This document shows, one piece after another, positions 1 to 9,189 of a stretch of 64,000 bases of DNA. Position numbers and translations under genes: made by a program. The stretch spans positions 372,001 to 436,000 of the forward strand of contig NZ_JAPEMV010000008.1 of NCBI RefSeq assembly GCF_026342355.1. Direction: 5' to 3'. Position 1 is the stretch's first letter, and each line of letters begins with the position of its first letter. The notes beneath the pieces are model-generated. The model was not told where the DNA came from, searched no databases, and saw only the letters and a list, made by a program, of their open reading frames with translations. Source of the stretch: Streptomyces sp. NBC_00249 (lineage in GTDB: Bacteria; Actinomycetota; Actinomycetes; Streptomycetales; Streptomycetaceae).

Positions 1-93
1 CTCCCTTCGATCTGCAGTTGTGTGCTGCGTCCCAGCAGCATTTATCTACCCTTTACAAGGGGGTTCACAACCGCACAATCGACATACAGTGGG

Positions 94-624
94 TTACGGA
101 ATGACAACAACGGGTCGCTGCGCCCGCTTCGCCAGCCGCCCCGCCACCGAGCCGAAGATCCGGCCCACGATCCCGTGCGTGGAGCCCACCACGATGGCGT
201 CCGCCGAGTACTCCCGGCCGACCTCCTCCAGCTCGTGGCAGATGTCCCCGCCCCGCTCGACCAGGATCCACGGCACCTCGGCGAGGTAGTCCGCGCAGGC
301 CAGCTCCAGCCCGAGCACCTCGGTGCGGTGGTCCGGCACGTCGACGAAGACGGGGGGTTCGCAGCCGGCCCACACGGTGGTGGGCAGCCGGTTCGCGACA
401 TGGACGATGATCAGACCGGAGCCGGAGCGCCGGGCCATCCCGATCGCGTAGGCGAGGGCTCTCTCACTGGAAGTGGAGCCGTCGAAGCCCACCACGACCC
501 CGTGCCGGAAGGCCGGGTCGCAGGGGAGGCGTGTCTGTTCCACCGCGCGCAGGTCGCTCGATGCGGAATCGGCGAGGGGTTTGCGCTTGCGGTCCGCGGG
601 TTCGGAGAATTCGTGACCGGCCAT
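94..624 (-). CDS. Universal stress protein, UspA family
   Basis: Single-domain UspA-type protein of about 176 residues, cytoplasmic. The N-terminal strand VVVGFDGSTSSERAL and the C-terminal GSTHG..GRIFGSVAGRL match the ATP-binding G-2x-G-9x-G(S/T) signature of the nucleotide-binding class, and the chain ends in the usual RPVVVIP strand. The frame stays open to 801, but the upstream residues are proline/serine-rich and unlike the family. The ATG at 624 (MAGHEF) is therefore preferred, although it leaves a roughly 45-residue tail before the first strand. Such proteins respond to stress or dormancy; a specific role cannot be read from the sequence. It stands alone, transcribed leftward. Confidence 0.85.
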   Translation of the reverse strand: MAGHEFSEPADRKRKPLADSASSDLRAVEQTRLPCDPAFRHGVVVGFDGSTSSERALAYAIGMARRSGSGLIIVHVANRLPTTVWAGCEPPVFVDVPDHRTEVLGLELACADYLAEVPWILVERGGDICHELEEVGREYSADAIVVGSTHGIVGRIFGSVAGRLAKRAQRPVVVIP

Positions 625-989
625 GGGTGTCTCGACGAAGAGTCCTCGGGGAGGCGACGGGGGCGATTTCGGCGACGCAGGTAGGTGACGCGGTGGACTT
701 CGACGCAGGGTCCTCAACGACGCTGCGTGACGGGGCTCTGTCCGGGAAGCATCTTCCCAAGCCCTTACCCACCAGGGTACGGCGACACTCCTGTCCTGCA
801 CAGGGCATGCCGCCCTTGGAGAGCGTCCCAGGGAGCATGCCGGAGTGGCGGCGCCTTGGCAATGTCCGCTGCCCCCTACAGCCAGTGACGAAGCGGGTGT
901 GCGCCACCCGTGCGCGCAGTGACCGAGCCCCGCACCGGGGCGTTGGACACGAGTCCGACCGTCCAGGAAGAGCCCGCAGGGAGTACGCC
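625..989. other. Gene-free interval, divergent promoters
   Basis: This 365-base interval separates the leftward stress-protein gene from the rightward small membrane protein gene. It should hold both promoters. A short hairpin GGGAAGCATCTTCCC is visible near 747. Frames open through it have no family-like content. Confidence 0.4.
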
Positions 990-1427
990 GTGCCCGGCCA
1001 TCCGGTTCACCCCGTCCAGCCCGTCCAGCCCGCTCCGCCGACGCAGCCCGTCCCGCCGTCCCCTTCCTCCCGCCCTCCCTCCCGCCCCTCCTCCCTTCAC
1101 CCGTCCGTGCAACACTCCGGGCGCGCCCATGACGACCCCGCGGGTGACGTGGTGCGCTGGGCCGCCTTCAGCTGCCTGCTCGTGCCCGTGGTGCTGGTCG
1201 TCTACGGGACCTCCTACGGCGGGGCCGCCGTGGCCACCCTGGGGCTGGCCGCCGTCACGGCCGCCTGCCGGGTGCTGCTGCGGTACTCGGAGAAGTCGGA
1301 GCGGGCCGCCGCCCGGGTGTTCGCGGAGGACGCCCTTCCGGGCGGGCACCGCGGCCGGCATTCCCGCAGCGGGTCCGGTTCGCACCGCGGATGCCACGGC
1401 TCCGGCGGGATCTCCCCTCACGACTGA
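990..1427 (+). CDS. Small hypothetical membrane protein
   Basis: About 145 residues from a GTG start preceded by AGGGAG at a good distance (near 978-983). The first 55 residues are proline/serine-rich (repeated HPVQPVQP, then serine/proline runs). Two hydrophobic stretches follow, AAFSCLLVPVVLVVYG and AAVATLGLAAVTAACRVLL, then a basic, arginine- and glycine-rich tail. This suggests a two-helix integral membrane protein. No enzymatic motif is visible and the function is unknown. The same frame is open from 531, but the upstream part has no ribosome-binding site and atypical composition, so the internal start was chosen. Confidence 0.6.
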   Translation: MPGHPVHPVQPVQPAPPTQPVPPSPSSRPPSRPSSLHPSVQHSGRAHDDPAGDVVRWAAFSCLLVPVVLVVYGTSYGGAAVATLGLAAVTAACRVLLRYSEKSERAAARVFAEDALPGGHRGRHSRSGSGSHRGCHGSGGISPHD

Positions 1428-1803
1428 CCGGTTCGCACGTACACACCCGGTTGTTTTCAGCCAACTTCCGGACGAGGGTCCCCCCTTGCCGGAATGTCCC
1501 CCCAACCCCCCTACCACCAGCGACGACAGGCGCCAGGGGGTGTCACGACCCCATGGGTACTGGCCATGGCCGGACGGCAAGCTTCCCACCCGGGTAGCGG
1601 AGTGGAACGCTTCCTGATCGAATGCTTTTCGCCAAGTTGCCAAGTCGACATAGCGCTGCGTGCTGAACTTGTCACGCCGACACCACGGGACGCAGTAGAT
1701 TCGATCATGTATTTACGGCGGGGGATCCACGTGCAAGGCCGAGGGGAAACGTGCAGGTGCGACCAGACCAAGGAGTCGCGACACCCAAGGGGGGCTTAGC
1801 GCC
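1428..1803 (+). promoter_or_regulatory. Long upstream region of adpA
   Basis: A 376-base non-coding stretch in front of adpA. Long leaders are usual for adpA, which is controlled by several regulators and by itself. The consensus AdpA site TGGCSNGWWY was sought on both strands; only near matches were found (for example TGGCCGGACG near 1566 and TGGCGAAAAG on the minus strand near 1630), so no operator is claimed. AAGGGGGG just before 1800 can serve as the ribosome-binding site of adpA. Confidence 0.45.
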
Positions 1804-2976
1804 ATGAGCCAGGATTCCACCGCCGTCGTCGCGGACGCGGGCCGGAAGCTCGCGGGGCGTCGCCGCAGGGAGATCGTCGCGGTGCTGCTGTTCAGCGGCG
1901 GACCGATCTTCGAGAGTTCCATTCCGCTGTCCGTGTTCGGCATCGACCGGCAGGACGCGGGAGTTCCACGCTATCGACTGCTCGTGTGCGCCGGGGAGGA
2001 CGGTCCGCTGCGGACCACCGGCGGACTCGAACTGACCGCGCCGTACGGGTTGGAGGCGATCGCCCGGGCAGGCACGGTCGTCGTTCCGGCCTGGCGGTCC
2101 ATCACTTCACCGCCGCCTCCGGAGGCGCTCGACGCACTGCGTCTGGCGCACGAGGAGGGGGCCCGGATCGTCGGCCTGTGCACGGGAGCCTTCGTGCTCG
2201 CCGCCGCCGGGCTGCTCGACGGCCGGCCCGCGACGACGCACTGGATGTACGCGCCGACGCTGGCCAAGCGGTACCCGTCCGTCCACGTCGATCCGCGCGA
2301 GCTGTTCGTCGACGACGGCGACGTGCTGACGTCCGCGGGCACCGCGGCCGGAATCGACCTGTGCCTGCACATCGTGCGCACGGACCACGGCAGCGAGGCG
2401 GCCGGGGCACTGGCCCGCCGGCTCGTCGTCCCGCCGCGTCGCACGGGTGGCCAGGAGAGGTACCTCGACCGGTCGCTGCCCGAGGAGATCGGCGCCGACC
2501 CGCTCGCCGAGGTCGTCGCCTGGGCACTGGAACACCTCCACGAGCAGTTCGACGTGGAGACGCTGGCCGCCCGCGCCTACATGAGCAGGCGCACCTTCGA
2601 CCGGCGGTTCCGTTCGCTGACCGGCAGCGCGCCGCTCCAGTGGCTGATCACCCAGCGGGTGCTCCAGGCACAGCGGCTGCTGGAGACCTCCGACTATTCG
2701 GTGGACGAGGTCGCCGGGCGCTGCGGGTTCCGTTCGCCCGTCGCCCTGCGCGGTCACTTCCGTCGGCAGCTGGGGTCCTCCCCGGCCGCCTACCGTTCCG
2801 CCTACCGGGCACGGCGGCCGCAGGCCGACGTGTCCCCCGTCTCGGAGCTCTCGGGTTCGCCGGTCCCGCACCAGCGCACCCCGCAGCCCCAGCGGGCGGC
2901 GGCGGCCCTGGCCGCCTCCGGCCCGAGCGTGACGGAGCTGTACGCACCGGGACGGGTCCTGCGCGAGCACGCGTAG
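1804..2976 (+). CDS. adpA: AdpA, central AraC/XylS-type developmental regulator
   Basis: A 390-residue regulator of aerial growth and secondary metabolism. Residues about 24-190 form a DJ-1/PfpI-like (GATase1) dimerisation domain with the nucleophile-elbow-like GLCTGAF. Residues about 230-330 form the AraC-type double helix-turn-helix (ARAYMSRRTFDRRFRS and VAGRCGFRSPVALRGHFRR). Length, domain order and near-verbatim blocks such as SGGPIFESSIPLSVFGIDRQ identify it as AdpA rather than a generic GlxA-type regulator, and orn immediately downstream is the typical gene order. Odd point: scanning the whole coding sequence I find no TTA codon, although most Streptomyces adpA genes carry one in the interdomain linker, making translation depend on bldA tRNA. 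All linker leucines (about 2395-2520) are CTC or CTG. Confidence 0.96.
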   Translation: MSQDSTAVVADAGRKLAGRRRREIVAVLLFSGGPIFESSIPLSVFGIDRQDAGVPRYRLLVCAGEDGPLRTTGGLELTAPYGLEAIARAGTVVVPAWRSITSPPPPEALDALRLAHEEGARIVGLCTGAFVLAAAGLLDGRPATTHWMYAPTLAKRYPSVHVDPRELFVDDGDVLTSAGTAAGIDLCLHIVRTDHGSEAAGALARRLVVPPRRTGGQERYLDRSLPEEIGADPLAEVVAWALEHLHEQFDVETLAARAYMSRRTFDRRFRSLTGSAPLQWLITQRVLQAQRLLETSDYSVDEVAGRCGFRSPVALRGHFRRQLGSSPAAYRSAYRARRPQADVSPVSELSGSPVPHQRTPQPQRAAAALAASGPSVTELYAPGRVLREHA

Positions 2977-3069
2977 CGACCGGACCGGGCATCGCCTGAC
3001 GAGGGTCCCCCACATCGGCCACATCGGCCGGGCACCAATGTGGGGGACCTTCGGCATAAGGTGGGGCGC

Positions 3070-3672
3070 ATGAACGATCGCATGGTGTGGATCGACTGCG
3101 AGATGACCGGGCTCTCGTTGACGGACGACGCACTTATCGAGGTGGCCGCACTGGTCACCGACTCGGAGCTCAACGTGCTCGGCGAAGGCGTGGACATCGT
3201 GATCCGCCCGCCGGACGCGGCCCTGGAGACCATGCCGGACGTGGTGCGCGAGATGCACACCGCCTCCGGCCTGCTCGACGAGCTGGCCGCCGGCACCACC
3301 CTGGCCGACGCCGAGGCACAGGTCCTCGCGTACGTGCGGGAACACGTCAAGGAGCCGCGCAAGGCCCCGCTCTGCGGCAACTCGGTCGGCACCGACCGCG
3401 GGTTCCTGCTGCGGGACATGGGCGCGCTGGAGAGCTACCTGCACTACCGCATCGTGGACGTGTCCTCGGTGAAGGAGCTGGCGCGCCGCTGGTACCCGCG
3501 GGCCTACTTCAACAGCCCGCCGAAGAACGGCAACCACCGGGCGCTCGCGGACATCAAGGAGTCCATCGCGGAGCTGCGCTACTACCGCGAGGCGATCTTC
3601 GTCCCGCAGCCCGGACCCGACTCGGACACCGCACGGTCCATCGCCTCCAAGCACGTCGTGGCCGGCGAGTAG
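3070..3672 (+). CDS. orn: Oligoribonuclease (DEDDh 3'-5' exoribonuclease)
   Basis: A 200-residue cytoplasmic enzyme that degrades 2-5-nt RNAs; in Streptomyces it also clears pGpG left by c-di-GMP breakdown. DEDDh residues are visible: D and E in WIDCEMTGL near the N-terminus, the second acidic motif around GNSVGTDRGFL, and the final H...D in NHRALADI. Length matches the family (about 180-205). The ATG at 3070 has AAGGTGGGG upstream; the frame opens earlier at 3040 but with no signal. It lies about 90 bases downstream of adpA. The presence of c-di-GMP turnover gene cdgA elsewhere in the window fits its role. Confidence 0.96.
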   Translation: MNDRMVWIDCEMTGLSLTDDALIEVAALVTDSELNVLGEGVDIVIRPPDAALETMPDVVREMHTASGLLDELAAGTTLADAEAQVLAYVREHVKEPRKAPLCGNSVGTDRGFLLRDMGALESYLHYRIVDVSSVKELARRWYPRAYFNSPPKNGNHRALADIKESIAELRYYREAIFVPQPGPDSDTARSIASKHVVAGE

Positions 3673-3765
3673 CACCCACCGGAGCGGGGCGCGGGAATGC
3701 GGGGAGCGAGCACCCCTCCGGACCCTGTACCCTTTTCTTCGGCCGGTCGTTCTGCGACCGGACAT

Positions 3766-3839
3766 GGTGGGTGTAGCTCAGTTGGTAGAGCACCTGGTTG
3801 TGGTCCAGGTGGCCGCGGGTTCAAGTCCCGTCACTCACC
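3766..3839 (+). tRNA. tRNA-His (GTG)
   Basis: A cloverleaf is readable by eye. The acceptor GTGGGTG (3767-3773) pairs with CACTCAC (3832-3838), with an extra G at -1 facing C73, the histidine identity element. D-arm GCTC..GAGC, anticodon arm CCTGG-TTGTGGT-CCAGG with anticodon GTG, T-arm with GGTTCAAGTCC. No CCA is encoded. Confidence 0.97.
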
Positions 3840-3844
3840 CTGTG

Positions 3845-3890
3845 GGAAGGCCCCGGTACGCGAAAGCGGACCGGGGCCTTCCGCTTTTTT
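3845..3890 (+). terminator. Rho-independent terminator after tRNA-His
   Basis: A perfect 13-bp stem (GGAAGGCCCCGGT / ACCGGGGCCTTCC) separated by 12 bases and followed by CGCTTTTTT. It terminates the tRNA transcript and faces the end of the convergent LacI-family gene. Confidence 0.9.
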
Positions 3891-3925
3891 GACGAGACGG
3901 CCGACGAGACGGCCGGCGCTACAAC

Positions 3926-5014
3926 CTACGAGGACTCGCGGACGATCAGCTCCGTCGGCAGGAGCACCGCCGCTTCCCGGGGCCCGCCGCCACCGCCGTG
4001 CTCTCCCGGTATTCGCTCCCCCTGTATGCGCTCCAGCAGCAGCCGCGCCATGGTCCGGCCCAGCTCCACGCCCGGCCGGCGCACGCTGGTCAGCGGCGGG
4101 TCCAGGTGCCGGGCGAGGGGTGAGTCGCCGAAGCCGACCAGGGCCACGTCCCCGGGGACCCGCAGGCCGGCCGCGCGCAGCTCCCGCCGGGCACCGACCG
4201 CCATCAGGTCGCAGCCGGCGAAGACGGCGTCCGGCCGGGGGCCGCGCGCGAGGAGCTCGCGCATGGCCCGGCGCCCTCCCGCCTCGGTGCAGTCGCCGAC
4301 GGATATCCGGGGCTCACCCACACGCCGCCCGGCGGTGTCCAGGGCCCGCCGGTACCCCTCGAGGCGGCGCCGGGCCCCGTACACCTCGGGCGGGCCGGTC
4401 ATCGCCGCTATCGCGCGGCGGCCCCGCCCGAGGAGGTGGCGTACGGCCGCGGCCGCACCCCCCAGATCGTCGAAGTCGACGCTGGGCAGCGGCTCCTCGA
4501 CCGAGCGGCGTCCGCCGATCACCACCGGGACCCCCAGCCCGGCCACCAGCTCCGGCAGCGGGTCGCCGACGCGGGCGGACACCAGCAGCACCCCGTCCAC
4601 CCGGCGCCCCGACAGCTGCCCGGCCAGCCGGCCGCGCTCCCGGTCGTCGCCCGCGAGGGTGAGCACGAGCTGCACATCGGCCTCGGCCAGGGCGGCGCCG
4701 GCCCCGCGCACCACCTCGGAGAAAGCCGGTTCGAAGAAGAGCCGGCCCCCGGGCTCGGGGACGACCAGGGCTATCGCACCGGCCCGGTCCCCGGCCAGCG
4801 CGCGGGCGGCCTGGTGGGGCACGTACCCCAGCTCGGCGACGGCGGCCTCGACGGCCTCCCTGGCCCGCTCGCTGACCCGCGGCGAGCCGTTGACCACGCG
4901 GGAGGCGGTGCCCCGGCCGACCCCGGCCCGGATCGCGACCTCCTCCAGGGTCGGCCGTACCCCACCGCGCCCGTGACCGCGCCCGTGACCTGGGCCCTGA
5001 CCGTGACCGTTCAT
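3926..5014 (-). CDS. LacI-family transcriptional regulator
   Basis: A 362-residue repressor. After about 18 glycine/histidine/arginine-rich residues comes a LacI helix-turn-helix with hinge helix (PTLEEVAIRAGVGRGTASRV ... LGYVPHQAARALAG). A periplasmic-binding-like effector domain of two lobes fills the rest (IALVVPEPGG..., DGVLLVSARVGDP, VPVVIGGRR, DAVFAGCDLMAVGARREL, DVALVGFGDSPLARHLDPPL). Such domains usually sense sugars. The ATG at 5014 is chosen because GGGAGG lies just upstream and the family N-terminus begins soon after; the frame opens further up at 5194 without support. No sugar-uptake genes adjoin it, so the ligand is unknown. Confidence 0.92.
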   Translation of the reverse strand: MNGHGQGPGHGRGHGRGGVRPTLEEVAIRAGVGRGTASRVVNGSPRVSERAREAVEAAVAELGYVPHQAARALAGDRAGAIALVVPEPGGRLFFEPAFSEVVRGAGAALAEADVQLVLTLAGDDRERGRLAGQLSGRRVDGVLLVSARVGDPLPELVAGLGVPVVIGGRRSVEEPLPSVDFDDLGGAAAAVRHLLGRGRRAIAAMTGPPEVYGARRRLEGYRRALDTAGRRVGEPRISVGDCTEAGGRRAMRELLARGPRPDAVFAGCDLMAVGARRELRAAGLRVPGDVALVGFGDSPLARHLDPPLTSVRRPGVELGRTMARLLLERIQGERIPGEHGGGGGPREAAVLLPTELIVRESS

Positions 5015-5187
5015 GGCTGCCTCCCGTCCGCCGAATCTACCGCTGTGGACCGGCTCGCCCTCCGGACTCCGGAATTCCTGCTCAGGTCCGGATGGTGCCG
5101 GTAAGGTGAGTCGGCGACTCCCTGACACAGATTCTGCGCTCCGCACTCTCTGCGTCACACAGACAAATCTCAGGCTTGGAGAGGCCG

Positions 5188-5685
5188 ATGTCAACGGACT
5201 CCACCCGTTCGGGTGAATGGAGCCGCGCCGAGCTGCTGGCGCGCATCGTGACCGGAAGCCGACGGCAGCACGCCGACTTCACGCTCCTCAGCCAGGCCGT
5301 GGCCGATCAGGTGGGCCTGCACCCCACCGACCTCCAGTGCGTCGCGCTTCTCGGCATGGAGCCCGGCCCCGTGGCCACCGGCGACATCGGCCGCCTGACC
5401 GGCCTGACCTCCGGCTCCGCCACCCGGCTCGTCGACCGGCTCGTCAAGGCCGGGATCGTGGAGCGGCAGGCCGACCCGCACGACCGCCGCCGCTCGCTCG
5501 TCGTCCTCGCGGCCTCCGCCCGCGAGCGCTTCGCCGCCGCCTGGGACGCACCCGGCCGGGCCTTCGGAGCCGTGCTGGAGCGCTACTCCGACGCCGAGCT
5601 CGCCGTCATCGCCGACTACCTCCAGCGCGCCGCCGAGGTCGGCCGCGACCAGGCCGAGCGGCTGAACTCCGAAGCCTCCGGCTGA
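5188..5685 (+). CDS. MarR-family transcriptional regulator
   Basis: A 165-residue winged-helix regulator. The recognition region TGDIGRLTGLTSGSATRLVDRL and wing ADPHDRRRSLVVL are typical MarR features, flanked by helical dimerisation segments. The ATG at 5188 follows GGAGAGG; an upstream TTG at 5176 overlaps that site and is rejected. It is followed after about 135 bases by an MFS transporter gene on the same strand, a common regulator-exporter pairing, so it may control that transporter. It is divergent from the LacI-family gene. Confidence 0.92.
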   Translation: MSTDSTRSGEWSRAELLARIVTGSRRQHADFTLLSQAVADQVGLHPTDLQCVALLGMEPGPVATGDIGRLTGLTSGSATRLVDRLVKAGIVERQADPHDRRRSLVVLAASARERFAAAWDAPGRAFGAVLERYSDAELAVIADYLQRAAEVGRDQAERLNSEASG

Positions 5686-5819
5686 CGGGCGCGCCGCCGC
5701 CCCGCCGCCCCGCGGACAGGGGCTTCCGAGGCGGGCGTTCCGCGTCTAACGTCCCGGGCAACGGGCAACGACGCGCGCCGGAGACACGGGAGGGTCGGCG
5801 TGCGACTGGAGGTTGCCCC

Positions 5820-7103
5820 GTGTCCCGTCCGTCCCGTCCGTCCCGTCCCACAGTCGGATCCCCCGCCCCGTCCGGTGTCCGCGGCGTCCTCGCCCTCGGC
5901 GGAGCCGCACTGCCCCTGTTCGCGTTCCTCGCACGGCTGCCCGCCGCGCTCTGCCCCATCGGCACCCTGCTGCTCGTCAACCAGCGCGACGGCATCGGCG
6001 ACGCCGGCACCCTCGCCGCCGCGCTCTGGCTCGGCCAGGCCCTCGGCGGCCCGGTCATCGGCAGGCTCGCCGACCGGCGCGGGCACCGGCCGGTGCTGCT
6101 CGGGGCCTGCGCGGCGAACGCCGTCGCGCTGGCCGCGCTGGTCACCGCGATCCTCGGCGGGCTGCCACTGGCCGCCGACGCGGGGCTCGCCGTGGCGGCC
6201 GGGCTGACCGTCCCGCAGGTCGGGCCGCTGGCCCGGGCCCGCTGGGCGCGGCTGGCCGGCCCGGACAAGGCCCTGCTGGGCTCCGCCCTGTCCTTCGACA
6301 CCACCCTCGACGAGGTCGGGTTCGTGGTGGGGCCCGCGCTGGCCGGGATCCTCGCGGTGACCGTGCACCCGGCCTCGGCGCTGGTCCTGGCGGCCGTCCT
6401 GATCCTGGTGTTCGGGACCCTGTTCGCCCTCCACCCGAGCGCGCCCGGGCCGGTCGCGGCGCCGGGCGCGCGGGCAGGCGTACGGGGAGACGTACGGGCA
6501 GGCGTGCCGGGCGGCGTGCGGCTGTGGTCGCCGGGGCTGGCCCTGCTGTTCGCGCTGGCCGTGCTCCAGGGGGCCGCGTGGTCCGGGGCGAACACGGGGG
6601 TCAACGCGCTGGCCGAGTCCGTGGGCGAGCCGGGCGCGGCCGGGCTGGTGTGGGCGGCCATGGCGGTGACCAGCTCGCTCGCCGGGTTCCTGACCGCGGC
6701 CCGGCCGGGCCCGGCCGACCTGAGCGTGCGGCTGCGCCGGACGATCGCCGCGCAGGCGGTGCTGACCCTGCCGCTGCTGGCCGTGTCGGGGCTGTGGGGC
6801 GCGGCGTGGGCCGTCGCCGGGATCGGGCTGGCCGTGGCCCCGCACCTCATCGCGCTGTTCGGGCTGGTGGAACGCACCGGTCCGGCGGAGCGGATGGGCG
6901 AGGCCATGACCGTGCTGGGCAGCGGCCTGATCGTCGGTCAGGCCCTGGCCGCGGCGGCGGCCGGGCCGCTGGCCGCCGCCTACGGGTACCGGGCCGCCTT
7001 CGCCGTCTCGTGCGGGGCGGTCGCCGTCTCGGCGGTGCTGGCGGCCGCGGCGGTGACCGGCGGCGGGATCCGCTTCGGCCGGCCCGGGGCCCCGGGGGCC
7101 TAG
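5820..7103 (+). CDS. MFS transporter
   Basis: About 427 residues, strongly hydrophobic throughout with roughly twelve transmembrane helices in two halves around a short hydrophilic loop (ARAGVRGDVRAGVPGG, near residue 220). The loop between helices 2 and 3 carries GRLADRRGHRPVLLGA, the classic MFS motif A. The GTG at 5820 is preceded by TGGAGG, and the first 20 residues are serine/proline-rich. The family exports drugs or metabolites by proton antiport; no substrate can be inferred. It lies downstream of the MarR gene and converges on the small gene at 7147. Confidence 0.88.
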   Translation: MSRPSRPSRPTVGSPAPSGVRGVLALGGAALPLFAFLARLPAALCPIGTLLLVNQRDGIGDAGTLAAALWLGQALGGPVIGRLADRRGHRPVLLGACAANAVALAALVTAILGGLPLAADAGLAVAAGLTVPQVGPLARARWARLAGPDKALLGSALSFDTTLDEVGFVVGPALAGILAVTVHPASALVLAAVLILVFGTLFALHPSAPGPVAAPGARAGVRGDVRAGVPGGVRLWSPGLALLFALAVLQGAAWSGANTGVNALAESVGEPGAAGLVWAAMAVTSSLAGFLTAARPGPADLSVRLRRTIAAQAVLTLPLLAVSGLWGAAWAVAGIGLAVAPHLIALFGLVERTGPAERMGEAMTVLGSGLIVGQALAAAAAGPLAAAYGYRAAFAVSCGAVAVSAVLAAAAVTGGGIRFGRPGAPGA

Positions 7104-7146
7104 ACCGGGACCGGGACCGGGGCCGGGGCCGGGGCCCGGCGGGGTG

Positions 7147-7446
7147 TCAGGACGAGGACTTCATCGCGGCCAGGCCCTTCGCCAGGTCCTCCGCGTTCAT
7201 CACCGGTCCGACCTCGAGCTCGGCGTTGAACTGGAGGAAGAGGTCCTCCATCAGGGCCGGCATCTGCGAGCTTTCCTGGAGGTCGAAGACGATCCAGCAG
7301 GACCGCACGCCCTCGTGCAGCCCGAAGTAGGCCGCCTCCGGCTTGACCTTGTCCATCAGGTTCTTGATCGCCTGGGGCAGGGCGCCGGTCTTGATGCCCT
7401 CGTTGGTGGCGGCGGTGTCCATGTGGGCCCTGAGCATGACTCTCAT
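7147..7446 (-). CDS. Conserved hypothetical protein, DUF3303/GYD-like
   Basis: A 99-residue soluble protein with a compact alpha/beta pattern (MRVMLRAHMDT... PEAAYFGLHEGVRSCWIVFD... FNAELEVGPVMNAEDL). This resembles the ferredoxin-fold DUF3303/GYD-type proteins common in Streptomyces. The ATG at 7446 has AAGGAG nearby. No catalytic residue set is evident and the function is unknown. It lies between a convergent MFS gene and a co-directional NADP-binding oxidoreductase gene, about 90 bases from the latter. Confidence 0.7.
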   Translation of the reverse strand: MRVMLRAHMDTAATNEGIKTGALPQAIKNLMDKVKPEAAYFGLHEGVRSCWIVFDLQESSQMPALMEDLFLQFNAELEVGPVMNAEDLAKGLAAMKSSS

Positions 7447-7537
7447 GCGCGGCTCCTTCCGTCACCCCCACCCTCGGCGCGGTGCGGGGGCGCGGCAACA
7501 TCTGCGCCCCCGTCCGGGCGGCGGGGTGCCCGGTACC

Positions 7538-8200
<663 letters not shown>

Positions 8201-8313
8201 GGGGATGTCCAATCAGGGAACCAGCGAGGGGGACGGCACGGGCCGTGAGCGGCACGACCGCCCCAACTCGCGCAGCCCGTACGGTATTCCACGCGTCCGG
8301 ACCGGCAGGAGCG

Positions 8314-8955
8314 TCAGTCCAGGATCCGGACGTCGTAGAAGAACCGGTACCGGTCCGGGTCGTCCGGCAGGAACCAGTGGAGGCCCTCCTCCAGGAAGAC
8401 CGCCACCAGGTTGACCGCGATGACCGCCCCCAGGAAGCCCAGGGCGAACAGCCCCGCCGTGCGGTACGCGCCCGGGTTCGCGGCCGGGATGGCCCGGTCG
8501 GCGGTCGAGTGCGCGAAGGCGAGGACGATGCCGATGGCGACGACCGAGGCGGTGAAGAGGATCCACGCCCACACGTACAGGTGCAGTCCGAAGGCCTCGC
8601 TGCCGTAGCCCTTGTCGCCGGGCAGGATGTGCAGCATCGTCTGCCGCCACGCCGCGAAGGAACCCGCCGTCACCGCCACCAGGGCCAGGCCCCAGCCCAT
8701 CATGTAGTCCCGGCCGGTCACGGCGCCGAAGGTGAGCGCGGTGCGGATGACGTGGCCCGCCCCGATCGCCGCGAGCAGCATGAACATCCGCTGCACGATG
8801 CAGAGCGGGCAGGGGTACTCCCACAGCCCGAACTGGTAGAAGAGGCCACCGCAGACGACGCCCGTCCAGCCGATGACGAAGAGGCAGGCGAACCAGTACT
8901 GGACCCGCCCCAGCAGCCCGCCCTCCAGCGGGGTCTCCGGGACGAGGCTGCTCAT
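8314..8955 (-). CDS. dsbB: Disulfide bond formation protein B (DsbB family)
   Basis: A 213-residue integral membrane protein with about five hydrophobic segments. The first redox pair is visible as C-P-L-C in WEYPCPLCIVQRMFML, the position expected for DsbB, which reoxidises a DsbA partner and passes electrons to quinone. An obvious second periplasmic cysteine pair is absent, so the mechanism may differ from the E. coli enzyme. It follows the DUF5993 gene by about 11 bases, consistent with a two-gene operon. The start at 8955 (MSSLVPETP) is chosen because the upstream open frame is histidine/proline-rich and overlaps that gene. Confidence 0.85.
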   Translation of the reverse strand: MSSLVPETPLEGGLLGRVQYWFACLFVIGWTGVVCGGLFYQFGLWEYPCPLCIVQRMFMLLAAIGAGHVIRTALTFGAVTGRDYMMGWGLALVAVTAGSFAAWRQTMLHILPGDKGYGSEAFGLHLYVWAWILFTASVVAIGIVLAFAHSTADRAIPAANPGAYRTAGLFALGFLGAVIAVNLVAVFLEEGLHWFLPDDPDRYRFFYDVRILD

Positions 8956-8966
8956 CGCGGCCACGG

Positions 8967-9131
8967 TCAGTAGCTCAGGGTGAGGGCGAGGCTGCTGGTG
9001 ATGTGGTGCGCCATCAGCAGGATGACGGCGATCAGCATGACCCACCAGGCGCCGAGCACCACCGTCCGGGACGTCTCCCGGTACATGGCGATCAGGGTGG
9101 CGAGGAGCCCGCCGAAGATGAGGGTGTCCAT
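8967..9131 (-). CDS. Small membrane protein, DUF5993 family
   Basis: A 54-residue protein with two hydrophobic helices (DTLIFGGLLATLIAMY and TVVLGAWWVMLIAVILLMAHH) and a short tail. Size and pattern match DUF5993 proteins, which are repeatedly found next to DsbB-like genes. It precedes dsbB on the same strand and probably helps the same membrane thiol-oxidation complex; that role is inferred from context only. Confidence 0.75.
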   Translation of the reverse strand: MDTLIFGGLLATLIAMYRETSRTVVLGAWWVMLIAVILLMAHHITSSLALTLSY

Positions 9132-9189
9132 GAGGCGGACCGTACCGACCTGCGGTCTTGGCTCCCGCGCGGCACGCCCCAGGGGTACG

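Noticed and set aside
1428..1803. AdpA autoregulatory sites
   Set aside because: Only near matches to TGGCSNGWWY were found on both strands; not enough to annotate.
2107..3765. 552-codon open frame on the minus strand
   Set aside because: It is antisense to adpA and orn, both with full motifs, and shows only GC-driven composition.
7104..7146. GGGACC/GGGGCC low-complexity run as a regulatory repeat
   Set aside because: It lies between convergent stops and looks like simple GC-rich slippage; no stem with a T tract is present.
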